A DNA stretch of 64,000 nt. Origin: Citrobacter rodentium NBRC 105723 = DSM 16636. Its GTDB lineage: Bacteria > Pseudomonadota > Gammaproteobacteria > Enterobacterales > Enterobacteriaceae. Position 1 is the first letter of the stretch. Every line of letters starts with the position of its first letter. The stretch spans positions 806,001-870,000 of the forward strand of contig NZ_CP082833.1 of the NCBI RefSeq assembly GCF_021278985.1, given 5' to 3'. The notes beneath the pieces were generated by a model. That model was not told where the DNA came from, ran no database searches, and worked only from the letters and a program-made list of their open reading frames with translations. Below, piece after piece: positions 1-11,630 of the stretch. Both the position numbers and the translations under genes were made by a program.

Positions 1-401
1 CGCTCGGCGTGGTGGGCGCGCTTCTGGCTGCTTCACTACGTGGGCTGAATAACGACGTTTATTTCCAGGTCGGACTCTTAACCACCATTGGGCTGTCGGC
101 TAAAAACGCCATCCTGATAGTGGAATTTGCCAAGGACCTGATGGACAAGGAAGGCCGCGGGCTGATTGAGGCGACGCTCGAAGCCTCCCGTATGCGCCTG
201 CGTCCGATACTGATGACCTCTCTCGCCTTTATTCTCGGCGTTATGCCGCTGGTTATTAGCCGGGGAGCCGGCAGCGGTGCGCAGAACGCGGTAGGAACCG
301 GGGTAATGGGAGGAATGCTGACGGCGACGCTGCTGGCTATCTTCTTTGTGCCGGTCTTCTTCGTCGTGGTCAGACGCCGCTTTAATAAACATCAGAACTA
401 A
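1..401 (+). CDS. acrF: AcrF/AcrB-type RND multidrug efflux pump, C-terminal fragment
   Basis: This is the last ~133 residues of an RND inner-membrane drug/proton antiporter; the reading frame is already open at base 3 and the 5' end lies outside the window. The visible part contains the TM10-TM12 region, including the SAKNAILIVEFAKD segment and the RLRPILMTS motif typical of the AcrB/AcrF family, and ends in a basic cytoplasmic tail (RRRFNKHQN). Such pumps work as trimers with a periplasmic adaptor (AcrE) and TolC to expel drugs. The next gene is yhdV, as downstream of acrEF in E. coli, which favours AcrF over AcrB. The GTG at 9 is an internal Val codon, not a start. Confidence 0.93.
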   Translation, partial: LGVVGALLAASLRGLNNDVYFQVGLLTTIGLSAKNAILIVEFAKDLMDKEGRGLIEATLEASRMRLRPILMTSLAFILGVMPLVISRGAGSGAQNAVGTGVMGGMLTATLLAIFFVPVFFVVVRRRFNKHQN

Positions 402-410
402 CAGCTAAAC

Positions 411-436
411 AAAGGCGTCTGCGGACGCCTTTAATT
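411..436 (+). terminator. Intrinsic terminator after acrF
   Basis: A 9-bp perfect stem (aaaggcgtc / gacgccttt) closes on a TGCG loop ten bases after the acrF stop. The T tract is short and interrupted (ttaatt), so it may be leaky. Confidence 0.65.
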
Positions 437-627
437 ATGAAGCACTTAGCCCTTTATTCTGCCCGTCCTGAATCAACTTTCTCCATTATTTTTACAAACC
501 ACATCAATTGAGATTATTTATAACGCCAGCTTTCGTTCAGGCAATGGTAAAATCCGCCTGAATTCGCGAAATGATCGGTATTATTTCAGCTGCATTTAGC
601 GGAGCGTTTTTTAGTAGAGGTAACACC

Positions 628-849
628 ATGAAAAGCTTAATTTCAGTCGCTTTGCTTACTGCTTTGCTGGCTGGTTGCGCACACGACTCTCCCTGTGTGC
701 CGGTTTATGACGATCAGGGCCGTCTCGTTCATACCAATACCTGTATGAAAGGCACCACTCAGGATAACTGGGAAACGGCAGGCGCTATTGCCGGCGGTGC
801 TGCCGCGGTTGCCGGCCTGACGATGGGGATTATTGCCCTGTCGAAATGA
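628..849 (+). CDS. yhdV: Small outer-membrane-type lipoprotein YhdV
   Basis: A 73-residue protein with a lipoprotein signal peptide: MKSL, a hydrophobic core, then the lipobox LLAGC, with Cys18 as the expected lipidated residue. Mature residues are polar, and a Gly/Ala-rich hydrophobic stretch (GAIAGGAAAVAGLTMGIIAL) near the C terminus resembles glycine-zipper segments. The start at 628 is chosen because of the gagg ribosome site 8 bases upstream and because it puts the signal peptide at the N terminus; an upstream in-frame ATG at 571 would add 19 residues that look non-coding. Function is unknown. Position after acrF matches E. coli yhdV. Confidence 0.88.
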   Translation: MKSLISVALLTALLAGCAHDSPCVPVYDDQGRLVHTNTCMKGTTQDNWETAGAIAGGAAAVAGLTMGIIALSK

Positions 850-888
850 CAATACCGAGGCGCGGTCACGTCACGCCTTATATCGCAA

Positions 889-940
889 AAAGCCCATTTT
901 CATATAATACAATATGTTGAAAATGGGCTTATCGTTTAAT
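889..940. terminator. Hairpin terminator after yhdV
   Basis: Long stem with aagcccattttca paired with tgaaaatgggctt around an AT-rich loop, followed by a T-rich run (tttaatttttt) on the plus strand. It closes the yhdV transcript. The rest of 850-1303 is gene-free and holds the yhdW control region described separately. Confidence 0.75.
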
Positions 941-1093
941 TTTTTAATTATTCCCTCTCCTCCTGTTACCTGATCGAATGGTTGACACCCGATCATTCGC
1001 GTTTCCGGTTCTTTATCTCCCCGTTTACTCACGCTGGCAATATTCACGGACGAAATTGTTATTTTAATTAGCAGGCTGATGTTAAATTATTTT

Positions 1094-1138
1094 GCTCCAA
1101 AATGTGGCTTACGTTTCATTTTCGCACTATTTCAGGGC
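1094..1138. promoter_or_regulatory. Two candidate NtrC (NRI) enhancer sites
   Basis: Two imperfect dyads resemble the NtrC consensus GCAC-N7-GTGC: gctccaaaatgtggc at 1094-1108 and gcactatttcagggc at 1124-1138. Their centres are 30 bp apart, about three helical turns, as for the paired enhancer sites of glnA. They lie 60-110 bp upstream of the sigma-54 promoter, the normal place for an enhancer. The match of each site is partial, so this is an inference from arrangement. Confidence 0.5.
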
Positions 1139-1200
1139 GCTGAATTTATTTTTTCCTGTCTACACTCTGCTTATTGCGTCGGGCACTCGTGCGCAAAAAC

Positions 1201-1215
1201 TGGCACTACCTTTGC
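1201..1215 (+). promoter_or_regulatory. Sigma-54 (RpoN) promoter of yhdWXYZ
   Basis: tggcac-tacct-ttgc matches the -24/-12 consensus TGGCAC-N5-TTGC exactly, with the invariant GG and GC ten bases apart. It lies about 90 bp before the yhdW start. E. coli yhdWXYZ has been reported as part of the nitrogen-regulated (Ntr) response, which agrees. Confidence 0.87.
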
Positions 1216-1303
1216 TTAGAAGAGTATGGCCAAAGCCACAAACGGGTAATAGACGTGACTAAACGCCTCTCATAACAATAAATTTCGCCACACAGGATGC
1301 ATT

Positions 1304-2329
1304 ATGAAAAAGATGATGATAGCCACTCTGGCTGCTGCCGGCGTGTTGATTGCGGTTGTGAATCAGACGCATGCTGGCGCAACGCTGGATGCGGTAAAAA
1401 AGAAAGGGTTCGTACAATGCGGCATCAGTGATGGCCTGCCCGGTTTTTCTTATGCGGATGCGGACGGAAAATTCTCCGGTATCGATGTGGATGTCTGTCG
1501 CGGCGTGGCTGCCGCCGTCCTCGGCGATGACAGCAAAGTTAAATACACTCCGCTTACCGCCAAAGAACGCTTCACCGCCCTGCAATCCGGCGAAGTCGAC
1601 CTTCTGTCACGCAACACCACCTGGACCTCCTCGCGCGATGCCGGGATGGGCATGTCCTTCACCGGGGTGACCTATTATGACGGCATCGGCTTCCTGACAC
1701 ACAACAAAGCAGGCCTGAAAAGCGCAAAAGAGCTGGATGGCGCCACGGTGTGTATCCAGGCGGGCACCGATACCGAGCTGAATGTGGCTGACTACTTTAA
1801 AGCCAATAACATGAAATACACTCCCGTCACCTTTGACCGCTCAGACGAGTCGGCAAAAGCGCTGGAATCGGGGCGTTGCGATACCCTCGCCTCCGATCAG
1901 TCGCAGCTGTACGCGCTGCGCATTAAGCTAAGCAATCCCGGCGAATGGATCGTCCTGCCGGAGGTCATTTCCAAAGAGCCGCTGGGCCCCGTGGTCCGAC
2001 GCGGCGATGATGAGTGGTTCGCGATTGTACGCTGGACGCTGTTTGCCATGCTCAATGCCGAAGAGATGGGCGTAACATCGAAAAATGTCGATGAAAAAGC
2101 GGCAAACCCGGCAACGCCGGATATGGCGCATCTTTTAGGTAAAGAAGGGGACTATGGCAAAGATCTGAAGCTTGATAACACATGGGCCTATAACGTTATC
2201 AAACAGGTAGGTAACTACGCCGAGATCTTTGAACGCAACGTTGGATCGGAAAGCCCGCTGAAGATCGAACGTGGACAAAACAATCTCTGGAATAACGGCG
2301 GCATCCAGTACGCGCCGCCTGTACGTTAA
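1304..2329 (+). CDS. yhdW: Periplasmic amino acid-binding protein of ABC transporter
   Basis: A 341-residue solute-binding protein of the AapJ/BztA type (general L-amino acid uptake). A Sec signal peptide covers about residues 1-24 (MKKMMIATLAAAG, cleavage near THA-GA). The SBP_bac_3 fold follows: GFVQCGISDGLPGFSY, then GIDVDVCRGVAAAV, the RFTALQSGEVDLL segment, and GATVCIQAGTDTE of lobe 2. It binds an amino acid in the periplasm and hands it to YhdX/YhdY. The ribosome site is acaggatgcatt-ATG. It is the first gene of the yhdWXYZ operon, behind the sigma-54 promoter. In E. coli K-12 this gene is annotated as defective; here it is full length, so the transporter should work. Confidence 0.93.
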   Translation: MKKMMIATLAAAGVLIAVVNQTHAGATLDAVKKKGFVQCGISDGLPGFSYADADGKFSGIDVDVCRGVAAAVLGDDSKVKYTPLTAKERFTALQSGEVDLLSRNTTWTSSRDAGMGMSFTGVTYYDGIGFLTHNKAGLKSAKELDGATVCIQAGTDTELNVADYFKANNMKYTPVTFDRSDESAKALESGRCDTLASDQSQLYALRIKLSNPGEWIVLPEVISKEPLGPVVRRGDDEWFAIVRWTLFAMLNAEEMGVTSKNVDEKAANPATPDMAHLLGKEGDYGKDLKLDNTWAYNVIKQVGNYAEIFERNVGSESPLKIERGQNNLWNNGGIQYAPPVR

Positions 2330-2347
2330 GGCGTTGTGATGTAACGG

Positions 2348-2365
2348 GCGCCGCCGGTGCGGCGC
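2348..2365 (+). other. GC-rich hairpin between yhdW and yhdX
   Basis: gcgccgc-cggt-gcggcgc forms a perfect 7-bp GC stem in the 69-base gap between the binding protein and the first permease. Such hairpins commonly protect the upstream mRNA from 3' decay, so that binding protein is made in excess over the membrane parts. No T run follows, so it is not a clear terminator. Confidence 0.6.
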
Positions 2366-2398
2366 TCAGTTCAGAGTCATGGTTACCGAGGCTTTTTT

Positions 2399-3580
2399 AT
2401 GTCACATCGCCGCTCAACCCTAAAAGGACAGCTCTCCTTTGCTCATCCTGCGGTCCGCGCCTGGCTATTCCAGATCCTCGCCATCATTGCGGTTGCTGCA
2501 GTTGCCATTTATCTCATCCATAACACGATTGACAACCTGAGCAATCGCGGCATCACCTCTGGCTTTGCTTTCCTGGAGCGTAGCGCCGGGTTCGGCATCG
2601 TTCAGCATCTGATTGATTATCAGCAGGGTGATACTTACGGACGGGTTTTTCTGGTGGGCTTATCCAATACGCTGCTGGTTTCCGCGCTGTGCATCGTATT
2701 CGCCTCCGCTCTTGGCTTCTTTCTCGGACTGGCGCGCCTTTCTGATAACTGGCTGCTGCGCAAACTCTCAACGGTTTATATTGAGATTTTCCGTAATATC
2801 CCGCCGCTTTTGCAGATTTTTTTCTGGTACTTCGCCGTTCTGCGTAATCTACCCGGACCGCGGCAGGCCGTCAGCGCGCTGGATATGGTCTTTCTGAGCA
2901 ATCGGGGACTCTATATCCCTTCTCCGCAGACAGGAGAAGGGCTCCTCGCTTTTGTCCTCTCGTTGATTATCGCGATTACGATTTCCGTTGTACTGTTTCG
3001 TTACAACAGAATGCACCAGACAAAAACGGGGCAGTTGCGCAAGACATGGCCTGTGGCGGCAGTTCTGCTTATCGCGTTACCGCTACTGGCGCACTGGCTG
3101 TCCGGCCCGGCACTGCACTGGGATATGCCGGAACTGAAAGGATTTAACTTCCGTGGCGGCATGGTGCTTATTCCTGAACTGGCGGCGCTGACGCTGGCGC
3201 TCTCGGTCTATACCTCGGCGTTTATCGCTGAAATTATCCGCGCAGGCATCCAGGCGGTTCCTTACGGGCAGCATGAAGCGGCCCGTTCCCTGGGGTTGCC
3301 TCACGCCGTCACTCTCCGTCAGGTCATCATTCCTCAGGCGCTGCGGGTCATTATTCCCCCTCTGACCAGCCAGTATCTGAATATTGTGAAAAATTCTTCA
3401 CTGGCCGCCGCCATTGGCTATCCCGATATGGTTTCGCTGTTTGCCGGAACGGTACTCAACCAGACCGGACAGGCCATTGAAACGATCGCCATTACCATGT
3501 CGGTCTATCTGCTTATCAGCCTGAGCATTTCATTGTTGATGAATATCTATAACCGGCGAATGGCCCTCGTCGAGCGCTAA
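2399..3580 (+). CDS. yhdX: Amino acid ABC transporter permease 1
   Basis: A 393-residue inner-membrane permease of the AapQ/HisMQ family. The hydrophobic segments include IAVAAVAIYLI near residue 30 and a core that ends with the EAARSLGLPHAVTLRQVIIPQALRVIIPP coupling (EAA) loop, which contacts the YhdZ ATPase. The long insert between the first and later membrane segments is typical of this four-gene general amino acid class. The start at 2399 gives the family length and is preceded by a gagg site (2387-2390); an upstream in-frame start at 2357 would fall inside the intergenic hairpin. It ends six bases before yhdY and should pair with it. Confidence 0.93.
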   Translation: MSHRRSTLKGQLSFAHPAVRAWLFQILAIIAVAAVAIYLIHNTIDNLSNRGITSGFAFLERSAGFGIVQHLIDYQQGDTYGRVFLVGLSNTLLVSALCIVFASALGFFLGLARLSDNWLLRKLSTVYIEIFRNIPPLLQIFFWYFAVLRNLPGPRQAVSALDMVFLSNRGLYIPSPQTGEGLLAFVLSLIIAITISVVLFRYNRMHQTKTGQLRKTWPVAAVLLIALPLLAHWLSGPALHWDMPELKGFNFRGGMVLIPELAALTLALSVYTSAFIAEIIRAGIQAVPYGQHEAARSLGLPHAVTLRQVIIPQALRVIIPPLTSQYLNIVKNSSLAAAIGYPDMVSLFAGTVLNQTGQAIETIAITMSVYLLISLSISLLMNIYNRRMALVER

Positions 3581-3586
3581 GGAACC

Positions 3587-4696
3587 ATGATGACAAAAGC
3601 CTTACTGTCTTATCCTGCGCGCCCTTCCGGCAACGGTGTTGCTGGACGTACTCTTTTGTGGGCGCGTAAAAACCTCTTTTCCAGTTGGTTTAATAGCCTG
3701 CTGACGATTTTATGCGGATGGCTAATGTGGGAGCTTATCCCGCCCTTACTAAACTGGGCGTTTTTGCAGGCTAACTGGGTGGGTTCAACCCGTGCAGACT
3801 GTACCAAAGCTGGCGCCTGTTGGGTTTTTATTCAGCAACGTTTCGGCCAGTTTATGTATGGCCTTTACCCACACGATCAGCGCTGGCGAATCAATCTGGC
3901 GCTGGTTATCGGGCTGGTTTCCATTATCCCCATGTTCTGGAAAGCGATACCCCGCCGCGGACGCTATATCGCCGTCTGGGCCGTTATCTATCCCATTATC
4001 GCCTGGGGGCTACTGTATGGCGGTAGTGCGGGGCTGGAGCGTGTGGAAACGCGCCAGTGGGGCGGACTGACGCTCACCCTGATCATTGCCGCTGTCGGCA
4101 TCGCCGGGGCGTTACCGCTGGGGATCCTGCTGGCGCTGGGACGTCGTTCTCATATGCCCATTGTACGGGTCTTATCCGTCACCTTTATTGAGTTCTGGCG
4201 CGGCGTGCCATTGATTACCGTACTGTTTATGTCCTCAGTAATGTTGCCGCTCTTTATGGCGGAAGGCACCAGCATCGATAAGCTTGTCCGGGCATTGGTT
4301 GGAGTGATCCTCTTTCAGTCTGCCTACGTCGCGGAGGTTGTTCGCGGCGGCCTCCAGGCGCTGCCGAAAGGGCAATACGAAGCGGCGGAATCACTGGCGC
4401 TGGGCTACTGGAAAACACAGGGGCTGGTCATTCTGCCACAGGCCTTAAAGCTGGTTATTCCCGGACTGGTCAACACCATTATCGCGCTATTTAAAGATAC
4501 CAGTCTGGTCATCATCATTGGCCTGTTCGATCTCTTCAGCAGCGTACAACAGGCGACCGTTGATCCGGCCTGGCTGGGAATGTCGACCGAAGGCTACGTT
4601 TTTGCCGCACTGGTTTACTGGATTTTCTGCTTCAGCACGTCGCGCTACAGCCAGCATCTGGAAAAGCGCTTTAACACCGGGCGTACGCCGCACTGA
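3587..4696 (+). CDS. yhdY: Amino acid ABC transporter permease 2
   Basis: A 369-residue inner-membrane permease of the AapM family and partner of YhdX. Several hydrophobic segments are visible (FNSLLTILCGWLMWEL near 35, LTLTLIIAAVGIAGALPLGILLAL near 170) and the EAAESLALGYWKTQGLVILPQALK coupling loop lies near residue 265. A periplasmic loop holds two cysteines (DCTKAGAC), which is usual in this subfamily. An aaggaacc site precedes ATG at 3587; a second ATG directly follows at 3590 and could equally be used. Expected role: channel half for polar amino acid import. Confidence 0.93.
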   Translation: MMTKALLSYPARPSGNGVAGRTLLWARKNLFSSWFNSLLTILCGWLMWELIPPLLNWAFLQANWVGSTRADCTKAGACWVFIQQRFGQFMYGLYPHDQRWRINLALVIGLVSIIPMFWKAIPRRGRYIAVWAVIYPIIAWGLLYGGSAGLERVETRQWGGLTLTLIIAAVGIAGALPLGILLALGRRSHMPIVRVLSVTFIEFWRGVPLITVLFMSSVMLPLFMAEGTSIDKLVRALVGVILFQSAYVAEVVRGGLQALPKGQYEAAESLALGYWKTQGLVILPQALKLVIPGLVNTIIALFKDTSLVIIIGLFDLFSSVQQATVDPAWLGMSTEGYVFAALVYWIFCFSTSRYSQHLEKRFNTGRTPH

Positions 4697-4703
4697 GGAT
4701 CTT

Positions 4704-5465
4704 ATGAGCCAATTAGTCATGCAACCTGCCGCTGAGGCAATGATTACGCTGGAAAACGTTAATAAATGGTACGGGCAGTTTCACGTGCTTAAAAATATCA
4801 ACCTGCGCGTAAATCAAGGTGAGCGCATTGTTTTGTGCGGACCATCCGGCTCGGGAAAATCGACCACCATTCGCTGCATTAACCATCTGGAAGAACATCA
4901 GCAGGGACGAATCATTGTTGATGGTACCGAACTTAACGAGGATATTCGCAATATCGAGCGCGTCAGGCGGGAAGTCGGCATGGTCTTCCAGCATTTCAAT
5001 CTCTTCCCCCATTTAACGGTTCTGCAAAATTGTACTCTGGCCCCCGTCTGGGTACGTAAAATGCCAGCCAAAGAGGCTGAAGCGCTGGCGATGCACTATC
5101 TGGAACGCGTACGCATTGCCGAACATGCGCATAAATATCCGGGACAAATTTCAGGAGGACAGCAGCAGCGAGTGGCAATAGCCCGCTCTCTTTGCATGAA
5201 ACCTAAAATCATGCTGTTTGACGAACCGACTTCTGCGCTGGATCCGGAAATGGTGAAAGAGGTGCTGGACACCATGATAAGCCTGGCGCAGTCAGGAATG
5301 ACGATGCTTTGCGTAACGCATGAAATGGGATTTGCCAGAACGGTGGCGGATAGCGTGATCTTTATGGATCGGGGGGAGATTATAGAGCAGGCATCACCGG
5401 AAGAGTTTTTTGCCCACCCGAAATCAGAGCGAACCCGCGCATTTTTGTCTCAGGTCATCCATTAA
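4704..5465 (+). CDS. yhdZ: Amino acid ABC transporter ATP-binding protein
   Basis: A 253-residue ABC ATPase of the GlnQ/HisP type that drives the YhdX-YhdY permease. It shows Walker A GPSGSGKST (near residue 50), the Q-loop MVFQHFNLFPHLTV, the signature SGGQQQRVAIARSL, Walker B IMLFDEPTSALD and the switch His in VTHEMGFA. The start at 4704 follows gaggatctt and lies 7 bases after the yhdY stop; a longer frame extending upstream inside yhdY is not credible. Last gene of the operon; a REP element and the convergent rRNA operon terminator follow. Confidence 0.95.
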   Translation: MSQLVMQPAAEAMITLENVNKWYGQFHVLKNINLRVNQGERIVLCGPSGSGKSTTIRCINHLEEHQQGRIIVDGTELNEDIRNIERVRREVGMVFQHFNLFPHLTVLQNCTLAPVWVRKMPAKEAEALAMHYLERVRIAEHAHKYPGQISGGQQQRVAIARSLCMKPKIMLFDEPTSALDPEMVKEVLDTMISLAQSGMTMLCVTHEMGFARTVADSVIFMDRGEIIEQASPEEFFAHPKSERTRAFLSQVIH

Positions 5466-5474
5466 ACGTTGACC

Positions 5475-5507
5475 TTGCCCGGTGGCGCTGCGCTTACCGG
5501 GCCTACG
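5475..5507. repeat. REP (repetitive extragenic palindrome)
   Basis: ttgcccggtggcgctgcg followed by cttaccgggcctacg is a typical enterobacterial REP unit, with the imperfect gcccggt/accgggc palindrome and central GGCGCTGCGC. It stands between the convergent yhdZ and rRNA transcripts and may act as a 3' stabiliser or gyrase-binding site. Confidence 0.75.
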
Positions 5508-5527
5508 CAGACGGACAGTACATAAAC

Positions 5528-5557
5528 AAAAAGCCCAGTCGAAAGACTGGGCTTTTT
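5528..5557 (-). terminator. rRNA operon terminator
   Basis: gcccagtc-gaaa-gactgggc, an 8-bp perfect stem flanked by A5 and T5, lies 10 bases beyond the distal 5S gene. It can act in both directions, so it may also stop yhdZ transcription. Confidence 0.9.
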
Positions 5558-5567
5558 GTTTTGTTTG

Positions 5568-5687
5568 ATGTCTGGCAGTTCCCTACTCTCGCATGGGGAG
5601 ACCCCACACTACCATCGGCGCTACGGCGTTTCACTTCTGAGTTCGGCATGGGGTCAGGTGGGACCACCGCGCTACAGCCGCCAGACA
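5568..5687 (-). rRNA. rrfF: 5S rRNA, distal copy
   Basis: A 120-base 5S rRNA gene, the second in the operon and located after tRNA-Thr, as in E. coli rrnD. Relative to the proximal copy it has TGTCTGGC/GCCAGACA in helix I in place of TGCCTGGC/GCCAGGCA, a compensated base-pair change, plus a small difference near residue 12. It is otherwise nearly identical. Assembles into the 50S central protuberance with L5, L18 and L25. Confidence 0.96.
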
Positions 5688-5725
5688 AATTCTTTTCTAC
5701 TGTGCCGAACTTTAACCGAATTAAG

Positions 5726-5801
5726 TGGTGCTGATACCCAGAGTCGAACTGGGGACCTCACCCTTACCAAGGGTGCGCTCTACCAACTGAGCCATATCAG
5801 C
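5726..5801 (-). tRNA. thrV: tRNA-Thr (GGU)
   Basis: 76 bases with encoded CCA. Read on the minus strand it starts GCTGATATGGCTCAG, has anticodon GGT in CCTTGGTAAG and a TTCGACT T-loop. It sits between the two 5S genes, as thrV does in rrnD. Confidence 0.96.
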
Positions 5802-5813
5802 ACGCTAAATTTG

Positions 5814-5933
5814 ATGCCTGGCAGTTCCCTACTCTCGCATGGGGAGACCCCACACTACCATCGGCGCTACGGCGTTTCACTTCTGAGTTCGGCATGGGGT
5901 CAGGTGGGACCACCGCGCTAGTGCCGCCAGGCA
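5814..5933 (-). rRNA. rrfD: 5S rRNA, proximal copy
   Basis: A 120-base 5S gene, recognised by TGCCTGGCGGC at its 5' end (5933 leftward) and GCCAGGCAT at its 3' end. It lies after the 23S gene, but the spacer between them is 192 bases, about 100 longer than the usual E. coli spacer, because of the palindromic insert at 5946-6065. Confidence 0.96.
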
Positions 5934-5945
5934 AATTCTGTGTCA

Positions 5946-6065
5946 GAAACGAATCTTTTTCACTGATGCTGCGTTGCCTGCGCTCGTAAAGTCAGTCACA
6001 TACTTCAGTATGCTCCTTCCTTTCCTTCGCTTGCCGCCTTGCCTCAGCGCAAAATCTTTCGTTTC
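5946..6065. repeat. Palindromic repeat insert in the 23S-5S spacer
   Basis: A ~120-base imperfect inverted repeat bounded by gaaacgaa (5946-5953) and ttcgtttc (6058-6065), with the perfect core catactTCAGtatg-type palindrome catacttcagtatg at 5999-6012. It is absent from the usual E. coli 23S-5S spacer. The same core, in the opposite orientation, occurs in the tRNA-Ala/tRNA-Ile spacer (9425-9438). It would be transcribed as part of the pre-rRNA and could fold into one long hairpin. Confidence 0.7.
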
Positions 6066-6125
6066 CGCTAATCTGTATCAGAACTGAAAATCTTCTCTCA
6101 ACCGCCAAAACATCTTCGGCGTTGT

Positions 6126-9113
<2,988 letters not shown>

Positions 9114-9210
9114 TCACAACCCGAAGATGTTTCACTTCATGATTGCGATAATTGAGAGACTCACGAACAACTTGCGTTGTTCTGTGTTTCAATTTTCAGC
9201 TTGATCCAGA

Positions 9211-9222
9211 TTTTTAAAGAGC
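9211..9222 (-). promoter_or_regulatory. Spacer boxA antitermination site
   Basis: GCTCTTTAAAAA on the minus strand in the 16S-23S spacer, just before the 23S processing stalk. It matches the boxA element that loads NusB-S10 to keep RNA polymerase resistant to Rho. Confidence 0.75.
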
Positions 9223-9286
9223 AAAACTTCGCAGTGAACCCTTTCAGGTACACTCTGAAGTTTTATAACGTAAACATTCCACAGAA

Positions 9287-9362
9287 TGGTGGAGCTATGC
9301 GGGATCGAACCGCAGACCTCCTGCGTGCAAAGCAGGCGCTCTCCCAGCTGAGCTATAGCCCC
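9287..9362 (-). tRNA. alaU: tRNA-Ala (UGC)
   Basis: 76 bases with encoded CCA: GGGGCTATAGCTCAGCTGG at the 5' end, anticodon TGC within CTTTGCACG, and TTCGATCC T-arm. Second spacer tRNA of the operon. Confidence 0.97.
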
Positions 9363-9390
9363 ATCGTGTAGTCAGAACCTCATTTACCTT

Positions 9391-9472
9391 GATTCGTTTC
9401 CGGGCGCGGCGTGGTGAAGCGAAGCATACTGAAGTATGCGAGCTTTGCCACAACAAAGCACGGGAGCGAATC
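9391..9472. repeat. Palindromic insert between tRNA-Ala and tRNA-Ile
   Basis: An 82-base imperfect inverted repeat with ends gattcg (9391-9396) and cgaatc (9467-9472) and the perfect core catactgaagtatg (9425-9438). The core is the reverse complement of that in the 23S-5S spacer insert, and neighbouring words (aagcgaa) are shared too, so both belong to one repeat family. It abuts the CCA end of tRNA-Ile with no spacer. Confidence 0.65.
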
Positions 9473-9549
<77 letters not shown>

Positions 9550-9575
9550 GTAGAGGTTTTTACTGCTCGTTTTTC

Positions 9576-9598
9576 ATCAGACAATCTGTGTGGACACT
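9576..9598 (-). other. 16S processing stem, 3' arm
   Basis: These 23 bases are the reverse complement, with one mismatch, of 11267-11289 upstream of the 16S gene. The two pair in pre-rRNA to form the stalk cut by RNase III. Confidence 0.85.
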
Positions 9599-9619
9599 AC
9601 AAAGGCAGGTTCTTTAAGG

Positions 9620-11161
<1,542 letters not shown>

Positions 11162-11266
11162 AAAAGTTTGATGCTCGTGAATTAAACTTCGTAATGAATT
11201 ACGTGTTCACTCAGAGACTTGGTATTCATTTTTCGTCCGGGGACGTCAAGAATCCATGTCACTTTG

Positions 11267-11289
11267 AGTGCCCACACAGATTGTCTGAT
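11267..11289 (-). other. 16S processing stem, 5' arm
   Basis: Pairs with 9576-9598 (22 of 23 positions) to form the RNase III substrate that releases 17S precursor. Confidence 0.85.
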
Positions 11290-11293
11290 AAAT

Positions 11294-11305
11294 TGTTAAA
11301 GAGCA
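11294..11305 (-). promoter_or_regulatory. rrn leader boxA
   Basis: TGCTCTTTAACA on the minus strand, an exact rrn boxA. It nucleates the NusB-NusE antitermination complex during rRNA transcription. Confidence 0.88.
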
Positions 11306-11342
11306 GTTACGACGCGCTCTGGCGCTAATCGTGAGGTGGCGT

Positions 11343-11370
11343 ATATTACGCTTTCCTCTTTCAGAGTCAA
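11343..11370 (-). promoter_or_regulatory. rRNA operon promoter P2
   Basis: -35 TTGACT (11370-11365) and -10 TAATAT (11348-11343) on the minus strand with a 16-base spacer, about 180 bases before the 16S gene. Confidence 0.85.
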
Positions 11371-11448
11371 CCCTGAATTTCAGGATTTTCTCTTCGTTGT
11401 GATGACTATCTTGTGAAGCGTTTCACTTTGTCGTCTCAACGGAGGCGC

Positions 11449-11476
11449 ATTATAGGGATCCCAATTTTTTGCACAA
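11449..11476 (-). promoter_or_regulatory. rRNA operon promoter P1
   Basis: -35 TTGTGC (11476-11471) and -10 TATAAT (11454-11449) on the minus strand, 16-base spacer, followed by the GC-rich discriminator GCGCCTCC that gives stringent control. An AT-rich stretch upstream (11477-11560, many A/T runs) suits an UP element and Fis sites. The remainder of 11162-11630 is leader RNA plus the short upstream region of yrdA. Confidence 0.88.
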
Positions 11477-11630
11477 GCCTTTTTTCGATCTTTTTTTCTG
11501 TTTGCTGCTTTTTCACCCCTTTCGCTCCATTCCTGCACAAACTGGCGTTTTTTTTGATAACTAAAGCACTTGCGCCAGGCCGAAAATGCAACCAAAGTCA
11601 TCATTACGGTTCTCTTTACCTGAGGTAAAC

